The notes beneath the pieces are model-generated. The model made no database searches. It was not told the DNA's origin and worked only from the letters and a program-made list of their open reading frames with translations. A stretch of DNA of 42,053 nt, taken from contig CANQBJ010000016.1 in assembly GCA_947589665.1 (NCBI GenBank), positions 1 to 42,053 on the forward strand, read 5' to 3'. A program made the position numbers and the translations under genes. The stretch is from an uncultured Clostridia bacterium (GTDB lineage: Bacteria > Bacillota > Clostridia > Lachnospirales > CAG-274). Position 1 is the first letter of the stretch; every line of letters begins with the position of its first letter. Below, in pieces: positions 30,120 to 38,147 of this stretch.

Positions 30120-31166
30120 ATGAAAAAAATAATAGACAGATTTTGCGAAACCAAAAAACTGAATAAGGAGGAGCTTAAGGCTCTTCTGAATATATCGGAG
30201 GAGGACAGGGAGTACCTTAGCGAAAGGGCAAGGGAAATAAGCGTTTCCGTCTTTGGCAGGAGGATATATCTGAGAGGACTTATAGAGATATCCTGTTACT
30301 GCAAGAACGATTGTTATTACTGCGGTATAAGGCGCAGTAATAACAATGCTGAGAGATACAGGCTCACTCCCGAACAGATAATGCAGTGCGCCGACAACGG
30401 CTATGAACTGGGCTTTCGCACCTTTGTATTACAGGGCGGCGAGGACAGCTGGTATACAGACGATATTATATGTTCTATAGTATATGATATAAAGAAAAAA
30501 TATAAGGACTGCGCCGTTACCCTATCTCTTGGTGAAAAAAGCTATGAAAGCTACAAGAGATATTTTGAAAGCGGAGCGGACAGATACCTTTTAAGACATG
30601 AAACAGCGGACAATGAGCATTATGCAAAGCTTCACCCTGCTGAGATGTCCCTTGATAACAGAAAGCAGTGCCTGTATAATTTAAAGGAAATAGGCTATCA
30701 GGTAGGCTGCGGCATAATGGTAGGCTCACCCTGGCAGAGCGTTGACACTATATTTGAGGATTTGAAATTTATGAGTGATCTCCAGCCTCATATGATAGGC
30801 ATAGGTCCCTTCATACATCATAAGGACACACCCTTTGCGGATTGTGAAAACGGCAGTATACATACTACACTTGTATTGCTGAGCATACTGAGGATAATGT
30901 TTCCGAAGGTACTTCTGCCTGCCACAACTGCCCTTGGCACAGCGGACCCAATGGGCAGGGAAAAGGGAATACTGGCAGGGGCAAATGTGCTTATGCCCAA
31001 TTTATCGCCTGTATCTGTAAGGAAAAAATATTCCCTTTATGACAACAAGATATGTACGGGCGAGGAGGCGGCAGAGTGCAGAGGCTGTCTTGAAAGACGA
31101 ATACAGTCCATAGGCTATGAGGTGGACAGAGGCAGAGGGGATTACCCCGATTTTAAAAGGAGTTAA
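30120..31166 (+). CDS. hydE: [FeFe]-hydrogenase maturase HydE, radical SAM (348 aa)
   Basis: Radical SAM enzyme that helps build the H-cluster. The cluster motif CKNDCYYC puts Cys61, Cys65 and Cys68 in CxxxCxxC; the surrounding RGLIEISCYCKNDCYYCGIRRSN and RYRLTPEQI, LGFRTFVLQGGEDSW are diagnostic of HydE (not BioB or PylB). Two further C-terminal cysteines (ECRGC) could hold the accessory cluster seen in some HydE. ATG at 30120 with AAGGA 8 bases upstream. hydF, hydG and the hydrogenase are not in the window; one base after it starts a P1 peptidase gene. Confidence 0.92.
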   Translation: MKKIIDRFCETKKLNKEELKALLNISEEDREYLSERAREISVSVFGRRIYLRGLIEISCYCKNDCYYCGIRRSNNNAERYRLTPEQIMQCADNGYELGFRTFVLQGGEDSWYTDDIICSIVYDIKKKYKDCAVTLSLGEKSYESYKRYFESGADRYLLRHETADNEHYAKLHPAEMSLDNRKQCLYNLKEIGYQVGCGIMVGSPWQSVDTIFEDLKFMSDLQPHMIGIGPFIHHKDTPFADCENGSIHTTLVLLSILRIMFPKVLLPATTALGTADPMGREKGILAGANVLMPNLSPVSVRKKYSLYDNKICTGEEAAECRGCLERRIQSIGYEVDRGRGDYPDFKRS

Positions 31167-31167
31167 T

Positions 31168-32091
31168 ATGAAAGAGATAAAAATAACGGATATAGGCAAT
31201 ATAAACATAGGAAATGCGCAGGACTACGAAAAGGGAACGGGCATCACCGTTATAATAGCCAAGGAGGGTATGGCGGCAGGAGTGGATATAAGAGGCGGAG
31301 GACCTGCCTCCAGGGAAACCCCTCTCCTTGATCCCCGTATGCAGGCAGACAAGATACATGCTCTTGTTCTCAGCGGCGGCTCTGCCTATGGCTTAGACGC
31401 AGCAGGGGGAGTTATGGAATACCTGGAGGAAAGGGATATAGGCTTTGACGTAGGCGTTGCAAAGGTGCCGCTTGTGTGCCAAAGCTGCATATTTGACTTA
31501 GGCTATAAGGACCCAAAGACACGTCCCGACAAGAAAATGGCATATGCAGCCTGTATAAATTCCGAGAAAAATGAACCGAGAGAGGGTTCTGTAGGCGGCG
31601 GCACAGGCGCCACGGTAGGCAAGCTGTACGGTATGGAGCAGTGTCAGAAATCAGGACTTGGTATGTATGCCGTACAGATAGGAGAGCTTAAGGTAGGCGC
31701 CATAGTAATAGTGAATGCCTTTGGCGATGTATTTGACGGCAAGGGCAATAAAATAGCGGGACTTACCGACAAAAACGGTACAGGGTCCCTTGATTTCAGA
31801 GAGGAAATGCTTAAGAGCCTTGAGCCTAAGAATTTGTTTACAGGCAATACAACTATCGGCGCAGTTATTACAAATGCGGCATTTGATAAATCAATGCTGT
31901 GCAAAATAGCGTCTATGGGTCAGAACGGACTGGCAAGGAGGATCGATCCCGTACATACTATGGCAGACGGCGACAGCGTGTATGCCTTGTCCCTTGGCGA
32001 TGTGAAAGCGGATATAAACATTGTCGGCACTCTTGGTGCCTATGTTATGGAAATGGCAATAGAGCGAGCAGTCAGACCGACAAACAAATAG
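31168..32091 (+). CDS. P1-family (DmpA/NylC-type) self-processing peptidase (307 aa)
   Basis: N-terminal-nucleophile hydrolase of family S58. The likely autocleavage site is Asn227-Thr228 in FTGNTTIGAVITNA, which would free Thr228 as nucleophile. Other motifs: VLSGGSAYGLDAAGGVMEYLEE (67-88), EGSVGGGTGATVGK (139-152) and AIVIVNAFGDV (178-188). ATG at 31168 with AAAGGAG 5 bases upstream; the longer frame from 31117 lies in hydE. Substrate unknown; relatives cleave beta-peptides or cyclic amides. Coupled to hydE with only one base between them. Confidence 0.85.
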   Translation: MKEIKITDIGNINIGNAQDYEKGTGITVIIAKEGMAAGVDIRGGGPASRETPLLDPRMQADKIHALVLSGGSAYGLDAAGGVMEYLEERDIGFDVGVAKVPLVCQSCIFDLGYKDPKTRPDKKMAYAACINSEKNEPREGSVGGGTGATVGKLYGMEQCQKSGLGMYAVQIGELKVGAIVIVNAFGDVFDGKGNKIAGLTDKNGTGSLDFREEMLKSLEPKNLFTGNTTIGAVITNAAFDKSMLCKIASMGQNGLARRIDPVHTMADGDSVYALSLGDVKADINIVGTLGAYVMEMAIERAVRPTNK

Positions 32092-32100
32092 TATCATTTC

Positions 32101-32149
32101 AAAACAACCGATTTTCGGGGGTCCAGGACCCCCGAAAATCGGTTGTTTT
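32101..32149. terminator. Palindromic terminator family, copy 2 (49-bp perfect palindrome)
   Basis: The 27-base core (32112-32138) lies within a perfect palindrome of 24 + A + 24 bases; the outer arms are AAAACAACCGA and TCGGTTGTTTT. It sits between the convergent peptidase and ferritin-like genes and can act in both directions. Confidence 0.85.
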
Positions 32150-32159
32150 ATTTTGTGTA

Positions 32160-32573
32160 TTATTTGTATTTGCTGTACATATAATTAAGTCTTGCGGCAT
32201 GGTTTTGCTCGTCTGTAATTATCTCCTGCAAATAGTTTTTGAAAGCGGGATTTTCAAGGGCAAATAAAATAGGGCGGTACATTTCCACCGACTCCAATTC
32301 CTTGTCTATAGCCTTTTCAATGCTCTTTACAATGCTTTCAGCTTCATTTTTATCAGCCTCTTTCTGAGGAGAAAATTCCTTCCCCGTCAGCTTTTCATAA
32401 ATTTCCTTAAGCATATTATAGTGCTTTTTTTCATCAAGGCTCATTTGCTTAAGCTTGTTTTTGTCATCTATATCACTTATTTTGGCGGCAAGGCCGTCAT
32501 AAAAACCGTTGTCCTTTACTTCCTCGTTAAGAGCGTCCTCTATAAGCTCGGTCAAAAATTTATTAGGGTACAT
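32160..32573 (-). CDS. Ferritin-like/rubrerythrin-type protein (137 aa)
   Basis: Four-helix bundle with repeated metal-ligand patterns: NEEVKDNGFYDGL (about 16-28), SLDEKKHY (45-52), KELESVEMYRPI (91-102) and TDEQNHAARLNYM (119-131), i.e. two E...ExxH pairs as in diiron ferritin-like proteins. No rubredoxin domain. Probably binds two metals and takes part in peroxide or iron handling in this anaerobe. CAGGAGTG precedes the ATG. Single gene, convergent with the peptidase. Confidence 0.75.
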   Translation of the reverse strand: MYPNKFLTELIEDALNEEVKDNGFYDGLAAKISDIDDKNKLKQMSLDEKKHYNMLKEIYEKLTGKEFSPQKEADKNEAESIVKSIEKAIDKELESVEMYRPILFALENPAFKNYLQEIITDEQNHAARLNYMYSKYK

Positions 32574-32689
32574 AACATCACTCCTGACATATATTTATTT
32601 ATATGCAGATAAAGTGAAATGTGTGACTGTAAATTTTTGTCGCAGAATGTACAAATTTTTCTAGGGCAATAAATGGAAAAAAATGGTAA

Positions 32690-32701
32690 ATATGGTATAA
32701 T
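32690..32701 (+). promoter_or_regulatory. Extended -10 promoter of the parB-like gene
   Basis: TATGGTATAAT: TATAAT at 32696-32701 with TG one base upstream; no clear -35 box. Confidence 0.4.
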
Positions 32702-32730
32702 CATTATAGGCGGCGAAAGGAGTGTTACTA

Positions 32731-33540
32731 ATGACAACAAATGTATACAAGGGAAATGAAATAATATATCTGCCTGTGGACAAGATACTTCCCAATCCGT
32801 ACCAGTCCAGAAGTACATTCAGAGAGGGAAATATGAAGGAGCTTGTGGAGTCCGTAAAGAAATACGGCATACTCCAGCCCATAAGCGTAAGGCTTATAAA
32901 CAACAGACTTTATGAGCTTGTGTTTGGCGAAAGACGTTTAAGGGCAACAAGACTTGCAGGGCTTGAAAGCATACCTTCTATAGTAATCGAGCTAAGCGAC
33001 AGAGATGCGGCGGCAGTTACGATGTCGGAGAATATGCAGAGAACAGACCTCCACTATTTAGAGGCGGCAGAGGGTATGAGAATACTCCACGAGGGCTTTA
33101 AGTACAGTACAAACGAAATATCTCACATACTTTCCATATCAGAAAACAGGGTGAAAGAGCTTTTGGAGTTTTGTCAATTTGAAGGCGACGTAAGAGCAAT
33201 GCTTATGGATAAGGATATACCTATGGAAAATGCAAGACTTCTTTTAAGGACGGACGACAGCATTATGCAGAAAAGCCTTATAGACAAAATAAGCAGGCTG
33301 GGGCTTAACAAGGATAAAACAGAGATAGTCATAAACAGCGCCATAAAAACTCATAAGCTTGTAGGCAGCAGCGAAAAGCATAATACTGAGGCAAGAAAGC
33401 ATTTTAACGAAATGCGGCTTTTTACAAGCACTATAAAGCAGGCTGTGGGCATAATGAACGAATCGGGAATGAATACCGAATACGAAATGGAGAAAAATGA
33501 GGATGAGTATCTTATAAATATAAGGGTCAAGGTACAGTGA
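32731..33540 (+). CDS. ParB/Noc-family DNA-binding protein (269 aa)
   Basis: The N-terminal ParB domain has the CTP-binding motifs GERRLRA (67-73) and ENMQR (100-104), plus LPNPYQSR (20-27). A central HTH follows (STNEISHILSISENRVKELL, 126-145) and a short C-terminal domain. ATG at 32731 with AAAGGAG 8 bases before it is preferred over GTG at 32722. There is no parA next to it and I see no parS-like palindrome (TGTTTCACGTGAAACA) in the window, so this may be a Noc-like or specialised ParB rather than the chromosomal Spo0J. Its stop codon directly abuts a MITE-like element. Confidence 0.85.
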   Translation: MTTNVYKGNEIIYLPVDKILPNPYQSRSTFREGNMKELVESVKKYGILQPISVRLINNRLYELVFGERRLRATRLAGLESIPSIVIELSDRDAAAVTMSENMQRTDLHYLEAAEGMRILHEGFKYSTNEISHILSISENRVKELLEFCQFEGDVRAMLMDKDIPMENARLLLRTDDSIMQKSLIDKISRLGLNKDKTEIVINSAIKTHKLVGSSEKHNTEARKHFNEMRLFTSTIKQAVGIMNESGMNTEYEMEKNEDEYLINIRVKVQ

Positions 33541-33799
33541 GTTTTTGTTTAGGTTAGTAGGTTCGACCTCTCAGTCAGCCCCGCTCACAGCTATTTTTAT
33601 ATAAGCTTTTGCCGCGGCTGACAGCTCCCCTGATTAGGGGAGCCTTAGGTGGAGGCTTTGCAAAATCCCTTATTTACTTAGAAAAAACAATACCTAATCG
33701 ATTGCCATAGCTTTGCGGTGCATAGCCTCCCCTAATCAGGGGAGGGGGACCGCCGTTAGGCGGTGGAGAGGTCTATTTTACTCAGTTAAACAAAAATTT
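33541..33799. repeat. MITE-like repeat element, copy 2
   Basis: TTTTTGTTTA at the left edge and TAAACAAAAA at the right edge open inverted repeats of about 30 bp that continue into GACCTCTC (33564 on) and GAGAGGTC (ending 33774). Internal hairpins: GTCAGCC/GGCTGAC, CTCCCC/GGGGAG, CCTCCCCT/AGGGGAGG, ACCGCC/GGCGGT. It fills the whole gap between the parB-like gene and the antiporter gene. Confidence 0.78.
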
Positions 33800-33814
33800 A
33801 AAAAAGAGGTCAAT

Positions 33815-34987
33815 ATGTACACATCAAATTATTTTTATCTCTTTGCCCTTGCGGTCATACTCCTATCCACAAAGATATTCGGCATAGCGTCAAGGCGGGT
33901 AAATCTGCCTGCGGTAGTTGGCGCTCTTGGGGCAGGGATAGTGCTTGGTCCCTCATTTCTGGGAATGGTGGAGGAAACGGATTTCCTTATAAAGACAGCA
34001 GAAATAGGAGTTATAATACTTATGTTCCGTTCGGGGCTTGAAACGGACATGAGAGAGTTAAAAAAACAGGGCGGAACGGCGCTAATGATAGCCTTAATGG
34101 GAGTATTGCTGCCCTTGGCAGGGGGTACTCTTGTCTGTTACATAATGAAGCTCGGAGAGAATTTTATAAAAGCTCTGTTTATGGGTGTTACCCTTACTGC
34201 CACATCGGTAAGCATAACGGTGGAAACACTAAGGGAAATGGGCCGGCTTAATACATCTGTAGGCACGGCTATACTGGGGGCAGCCATTACAGATGATATC
34301 ATAGGCATAGTCGTGCTTACTGCAATTACGGCTATGAACGGGGAAGAACATATATCTGTAGTAATGGCGATTATTAAGATATTGCTGTTTTTTATATTTG
34401 TATTACTTACGGGACTTATGGCAATAGTGGGCAAGCAAATTGCCGAAAGGGTACACCGCAGAAAAAGGATAGCTATTTATGCTCTTGCCTTTTGCTTTGC
34501 CATGAGCTTTTGTGCCGAGGAATTTTTTGGCGTTGCCGACATTACGGGGGCATACTTTGCGGGAATTGTGCTTTGCGGCTTTGGAATAAGCAGTTATATA
34601 GACAACAGCATAGACGCTCTTGGGTATCTTTTCTTTACTCCCGTGTTCTTTGCCTGTATAGGCATAAGGACAGACCTGAAAGCCCTTGCAAAAGAGCCTT
34701 CTGTTGTGGTTTTTGCCGTTATTCTGCTTATGACCGCCGTAGTCAGCAAAGTAATAGGCTGCGGAGCAAGCGCATATCTCAGGGGCTTTGACAAAAGAGA
34801 GGCTCTCTCCATAGGGATCGGTATGGTATCTCGTGGCGAGGTTGCGCTTATAGTGGCGCAAAAGGGACTTGACTGCGGCTTGCTCGATACTTCGTTATTC
34901 CCTGCCGTCGTGTTTATGGTCATAGTAACTACTCTTATAACTCCTGTTCTTCTTAAAATAACATTATCAAAAAAATGGTCGGTTTAA
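33815..34987 (+). CDS. CPA2-family cation:proton antiporter (390 aa)
   Basis: About 12 membrane segments cover the whole protein; typical CPA2 (KefB/NapA-like) stretches are GALGAGIVLGPSFLG, FRSGLETDMRELKK and, in the fifth-sixth helices, AILGAAITDDIIGIVVLT with the Asp-Asp pair at the ion site. C-terminal: GMVSRGEVALIVAQKGL. No TrkA-N or regulatory domain, so the short form. ATG at 33815 with AAGAGGT 6 bases upstream; the longer frame from 33713 would run inside the MITE copy. The stop codon lies in a palindromic terminator. Confidence 0.88.
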   Translation: MYTSNYFYLFALAVILLSTKIFGIASRRVNLPAVVGALGAGIVLGPSFLGMVEETDFLIKTAEIGVIILMFRSGLETDMRELKKQGGTALMIALMGVLLPLAGGTLVCYIMKLGENFIKALFMGVTLTATSVSITVETLREMGRLNTSVGTAILGAAITDDIIGIVVLTAITAMNGEEHISVVMAIIKILLFFIFVLLTGLMAIVGKQIAERVHRRKRIAIYALAFCFAMSFCAEEFFGVADITGAYFAGIVLCGFGISSYIDNSIDALGYLFFTPVFFACIGIRTDLKALAKEPSVVVFAVILLMTAVVSKVIGCGASAYLRGFDKREALSIGIGMVSRGEVALIVAQKGLDCGLLDTSLFPAVVFMVIVTTLITPVLLKITLSKKWSV

Positions 34988-35001
34988 ACCGACCATTTTT
35001 T
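34970..35001. terminator. Bidirectional palindromic terminator
   Basis: AAAAAATGGTCGGTTT (34970-34985) followed directly by its exact reverse complement (34986-35001). It contains the antiporter stop codon and ends before the convergent GH88/105 gene. Confidence 0.85.
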
Positions 35002-35016
35002 AAAATCTTATTCAAA

Positions 35017-37791
35017 TCAACTGTTTGCACTTTGTAAAACCTTATCGTGCTTTAACTTCTGAGCATAAGCCATAAGGTAAGGAGCAGCACCTTTGGCATC
35101 ATTGGTTACTATGGGTTCAGAAAGATAATAACTAAATGAACCATCTCTAGATATATTAAGCAAATCATCAGGCATAGGAGATGTTTCGTGTTTAGATGAA
35201 TTTGCTTTTGTTGTTGTATTATTTTTGGGGCTTTTTGCACCTTCATTACCAGCAAGACCTGCTGATTTACAGATGTTTCCTATACCGGCTTTATTTGGAT
35301 CGTCATTATTTATAGTTAATTGATTATCGGTAATACCATTAAATGCCTTTAAGCCTTTTTCATAATAGCTTTCATCAAGAAGACCTAAATTATAGCCTTT
35401 CATAAGGGCAGCAGCAAACGTAGCAGTACCGCTTGATTCAAGATAGTTGTATTTCAAGTAAGATCTTGATTCATCGGTTTCCTTATTGTCCATTACCTGA
35501 TACCACATTCCTGTTATTGGATCTTGATATTTTAAGACAGAAGTCATTAATTCTTTGAATATTCTTGCAAGTTCTCCTTTTTGACTACTATAATCATTTC
35601 CGTCTTGAATTAGATTTATTTGTTCATAGCTGTCAATTAATGCCATAGCATACCATCCCATCGCTCTTGACCAAAAATTAGAAGAACAACCTACATTATG
35701 TGCATTAGATTTAAAACTGTTAACATAATATCCGGTATTACTTTGTGATGGATTTGCATCTTTAGCCCAACTCATTGCTTTAGTTGGATCATTATTACCT
35801 GTTGAAGATGTATCTGCTTGTGAATCATAACCATGATAATAAAGACCTGTTTCTTTATCTTTCATTTTCGCTTCAACATTCTTGAACTGATTAACAACAT
35901 CATCTATAGTATCTTTAGTAGTTTGGTGTCCTGCAATAGTATATTCAACATCAGGATATATACGCTTGTATTGTATCATATAAGGCAATGCCATATATGT
36001 ACCATCAAGCCATACTTGATAGGGGTATGTTGATTTGTGCCAGAAATTTCCACCCTTTACTCTGTAATTGCTTGCATTATTAACAACATTTGTAATAATA
36101 TTAATACAATTGGAAAATTTATTATTTGTACCATTATTTCCTGTAGCGATTACATCAAGTATTGCTTTGCCCGGATTAACATTATCTAAAGTCCTATCAG
36201 TACTTAAATTATTGGTAGTTGGTTCTTCTGTTCCATTTTTCTTAAGAATTTCCCCATTATTGTTTAATGATAAATCTTCATAATTAATTACAAAATTCAA
36301 ATATTCTTCATTTTCAGTCACTTCATACAGATCCATAAATGCTGTCATCATACAGCCATTTATATAAGACCATTTAAGTTCATTTGGGGATTCTGTGTTC
36401 CATAGACTTCCGTTTTGTGGATTATCTTCAGTTTTCATATATTCTATGAGGGTATTTATCTTTTCCTGTCTCTCAGCCTCAATATCCTTAATAGAAATGG
36501 TTACAGATTTTTCTGTACCGTTTTCAACATCTATACTGCCTGATGCAGTCTGACCGTTAAGTTCAACAGTTATATCATAAGTACCTTCAGGCGCACTTAT
36601 AGAATATATACCTTCATCTGTTTCCGGAATAGTAAAAGTAAACAGTTCATTATCACTCTTTTTAGCTGTAACATTTGCGCCTGAGAGCTTAGTACCGGTT
36701 TCTATTGCCTGAACATTAACGATTATAGTACCTGTAGTGGATTTGTCTGGACTTGGAGTACTAGGCTGACCGCCCTCTGCAATAGCAACATCCATAGGAT
36801 TGACCATTATTTTTTCAATATTACTTCCAGTTATACTTACAGAAATAGCAGTTGCAGTATATTCATTTATTTTTCCGTCTGAGCTTTTTTTGCTTTCTTC
36901 CAAGCCTGTTACAGACAATGCACTGCTATCTGTTGTGTAAACCCTTACCTTGTCGCCTATATTGGCATTAAAACTATATTTATTTCCGTCTATGGTAAGA
37001 TCATTTACTGTACCATTGGTTTTGCTATAAAAAGCACCTGAATGTAAATCCCAAGTCTTTATAAGGGCTGTTGAATCAGTGCCATTGACCTTTGCCTTAA
37101 AGTCAATAGGACCGCCTGTCTGAATGCCGCTTGATACTATGTATTGAAAAGTATTGTGTTCGTCAGTATCTTCCTCATCATATATATTTTGCTCTTTATT
37201 TGTTGTTATAGTTTCGGAATTATTGTCCGTATCTCTTTCATCTTTTTGTGAACGACCAAATGTTATTTCTGCTGTTGTATTGCTACCTTTTGCCCCTGCT
37301 ACAGAACAGTAGAAATATGTATTTCCGTCTTCCTTTACCTCGGGATTTTTGTACATACCTGCTACAATGCCGTTAGCTGAAGTAATAGGATCATCAGCAT
37401 AAACTACATTTATAGTCATAGGAGGGTCTACATAGAATGTAAATTCCTTGTCATAGCTTGCAACATAATTTCTTGCTGTGGTCACATATTCGTAGTGAGA
37501 AAATTGCTTTCCGCTAATCTCATCATCAGCGATTATCTTTGCAAATTTTCCCGCTTCAAGGCTACTTGTATCTACGCTTTCAGTTTCTCCGGCGCCTACT
37601 ATATTTATTTTAATATCTTTTCCCTCAGAGGCAGTATAATCTCCTAAATTGTCATTTGAAGCTAACATAGGTGCGGAAGCCAAGTCTATGACCTGTATAT
37701 CGGCAATGTCCGCCATAGCGGGAACTGCCATACCCACAAGCATAACTCCTGTGAGAAGGACGGATATAGTTTTAAGTAAGTATTTCTTCAT
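35017..37791 (-). CDS. Secreted GH88/GH105 unsaturated glycuronyl hydrolase (924 aa)
   Basis: Signal peptide at residues 1-27 (AVPAMA cleavage). Residues 28-340 are extracellular beta-rich sequence of unknown family; 352-435 look like a CnaB/carboxypeptidase-regulatory fold (GTYDITVELNGQTASGSI); 440-924 are a GH88/GH105 catalytic (alpha/alpha)6 barrel. Its typical stretches are GGNFWHKSTYPYQVWLDGTYMALPY, with Asp596 as likely catalytic acid, FWSRAMGWYAMALIDSYE, YLESSGTATFAAAL and SYYLSEPIVTNDAKGAAPYLM. It likely removes unsaturated galacturonyl or rhamnogalacturonyl ends left by pectin lyases. The barrel coding part is clearly more AT-rich than the neighbours and has a long Asn/Thr/Lys-rich insert near residues 840-890. 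No cell-wall anchor is visible. Confidence 0.83.
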   Translation of the reverse strand: MKKYLLKTISVLLTGVMLVGMAVPAMADIADIQVIDLASAPMLASNDNLGDYTASEGKDIKINIVGAGETESVDTSSLEAGKFAKIIADDEISGKQFSHYEYVTTARNYVASYDKEFTFYVDPPMTINVVYADDPITSANGIVAGMYKNPEVKEDGNTYFYCSVAGAKGSNTTAEITFGRSQKDERDTDNNSETITTNKEQNIYDEEDTDEHNTFQYIVSSGIQTGGPIDFKAKVNGTDSTALIKTWDLHSGAFYSKTNGTVNDLTIDGNKYSFNANIGDKVRVYTTDSSALSVTGLEESKKSSDGKINEYTATAISVSITGSNIEKIMVNPMDVAIAEGGQPSTPSPDKSTTGTIIVNVQAIETGTKLSGANVTAKKSDNELFTFTIPETDEGIYSISAPEGTYDITVELNGQTASGSIDVENGTEKSVTISIKDIEAERQEKINTLIEYMKTEDNPQNGSLWNTESPNELKWSYINGCMMTAFMDLYEVTENEEYLNFVINYEDLSLNNNGEILKKNGTEEPTTNNLSTDRTLDNVNPGKAILDVIATGNNGTNNKFSNCINIITNVVNNASNYRVKGGNFWHKSTYPYQVWLDGTYMALPYMIQYKRIYPDVEYTIAGHQTTKDTIDDVVNQFKNVEAKMKDKETGLYYHGYDSQADTSSTGNNDPTKAMSWAKDANPSQSNTGYYVNSFKSNAHNVGCSSNFWSRAMGWYAMALIDSYEQINLIQDGNDYSSQKGELARIFKELMTSVLKYQDPITGMWYQVMDNKETDESRSYLKYNYLESSGTATFAAALMKGYNLGLLDESYYEKGLKAFNGITDNQLTINNDDPNKAGIGNICKSAGLAGNEGAKSPKNNTTTKANSSKHETSPMPDDLLNISRDGSFSYYLSEPIVTNDAKGAAPYLMAYAQKLKHDKVLQSANS

Positions 37792-37806
37792 GTTCCTTTA
37801 CCCTCT

Positions 37807-37941
37807 CTAGAAATTAAGCTTGCCTTTAGTGTATTTTACTACTGAAGGGCTTTTGTTAATAGGGATAGCAGATACGGAAATCATATTTTTAACAGAAAAC
37901 ACTTCTACCTCTGCCGTCGGTTTTGAATAAGATTTTTTCAT
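37807..37941 (-). CDS. Small ORF upstream of the secreted hydrolase (44 aa)
   Basis: ATG at 37941 with AAGGAG 8 bases before it. Product starts MKKSYSKPTAEVEVFSVKNM and ends KYTKGKLNF; no transmembrane helix. The start pattern MKKxYxKPxxEV is shared, from memory, with many short orphan peptides of gut Firmicutes and with some modified-peptide precursors, but no maturase is nearby. It ends 15 bases before the 924-residue gene, so the two may be co-translated. Could be a leader peptide, a precursor or a small protein; function unknown. Confidence 0.5.
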   Translation of the reverse strand: MKKSYSKPTAEVEVFSVKNMISVSAIPINKSPSVVKYTKGKLNF

Positions 37942-38114
37942 TTTTAAAACTCCTTTTCATTTTAAATAAAAAAGACAATGATAACACATAAAATAAATTC
38001 GGATCGTATTACCATGCCCAAAAAAACATCAAATCAATGATACACCTTTTTTCTCCTGTTTTCAATAGTGTAAATATACAAATATTGCTATGCCGATTTA
38101 GACAAGTTTTCATT

Positions 38115-38145
38115 AAAAAAGGGCTGTCGGTGACAACCCTTTTAA
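38115..38145 (-). terminator. Intrinsic terminator of nadB
   Basis: Read leftward: AAAAGGGTTGTC, loop ACC, GACAGCCCTTTTTT, with one G-U pair. It lies 3 bases after the nadB stop. Confidence 0.8.
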
Positions 38146-38147
38146 CT

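Noticed and set aside
32101..32149. Attachment site or origin for the 49-bp palindrome
   Set aside because: The same core occurs after two other unrelated genes, always at a gene end, so a terminator-type repeat explains it better.
33713..33814. N-terminal extension of the antiporter
   Set aside because: The extension is translated MITE sequence (GRGTAVRRWRG); the ATG at 33815 has its own ribosome binding site and starts a normal membrane helix.
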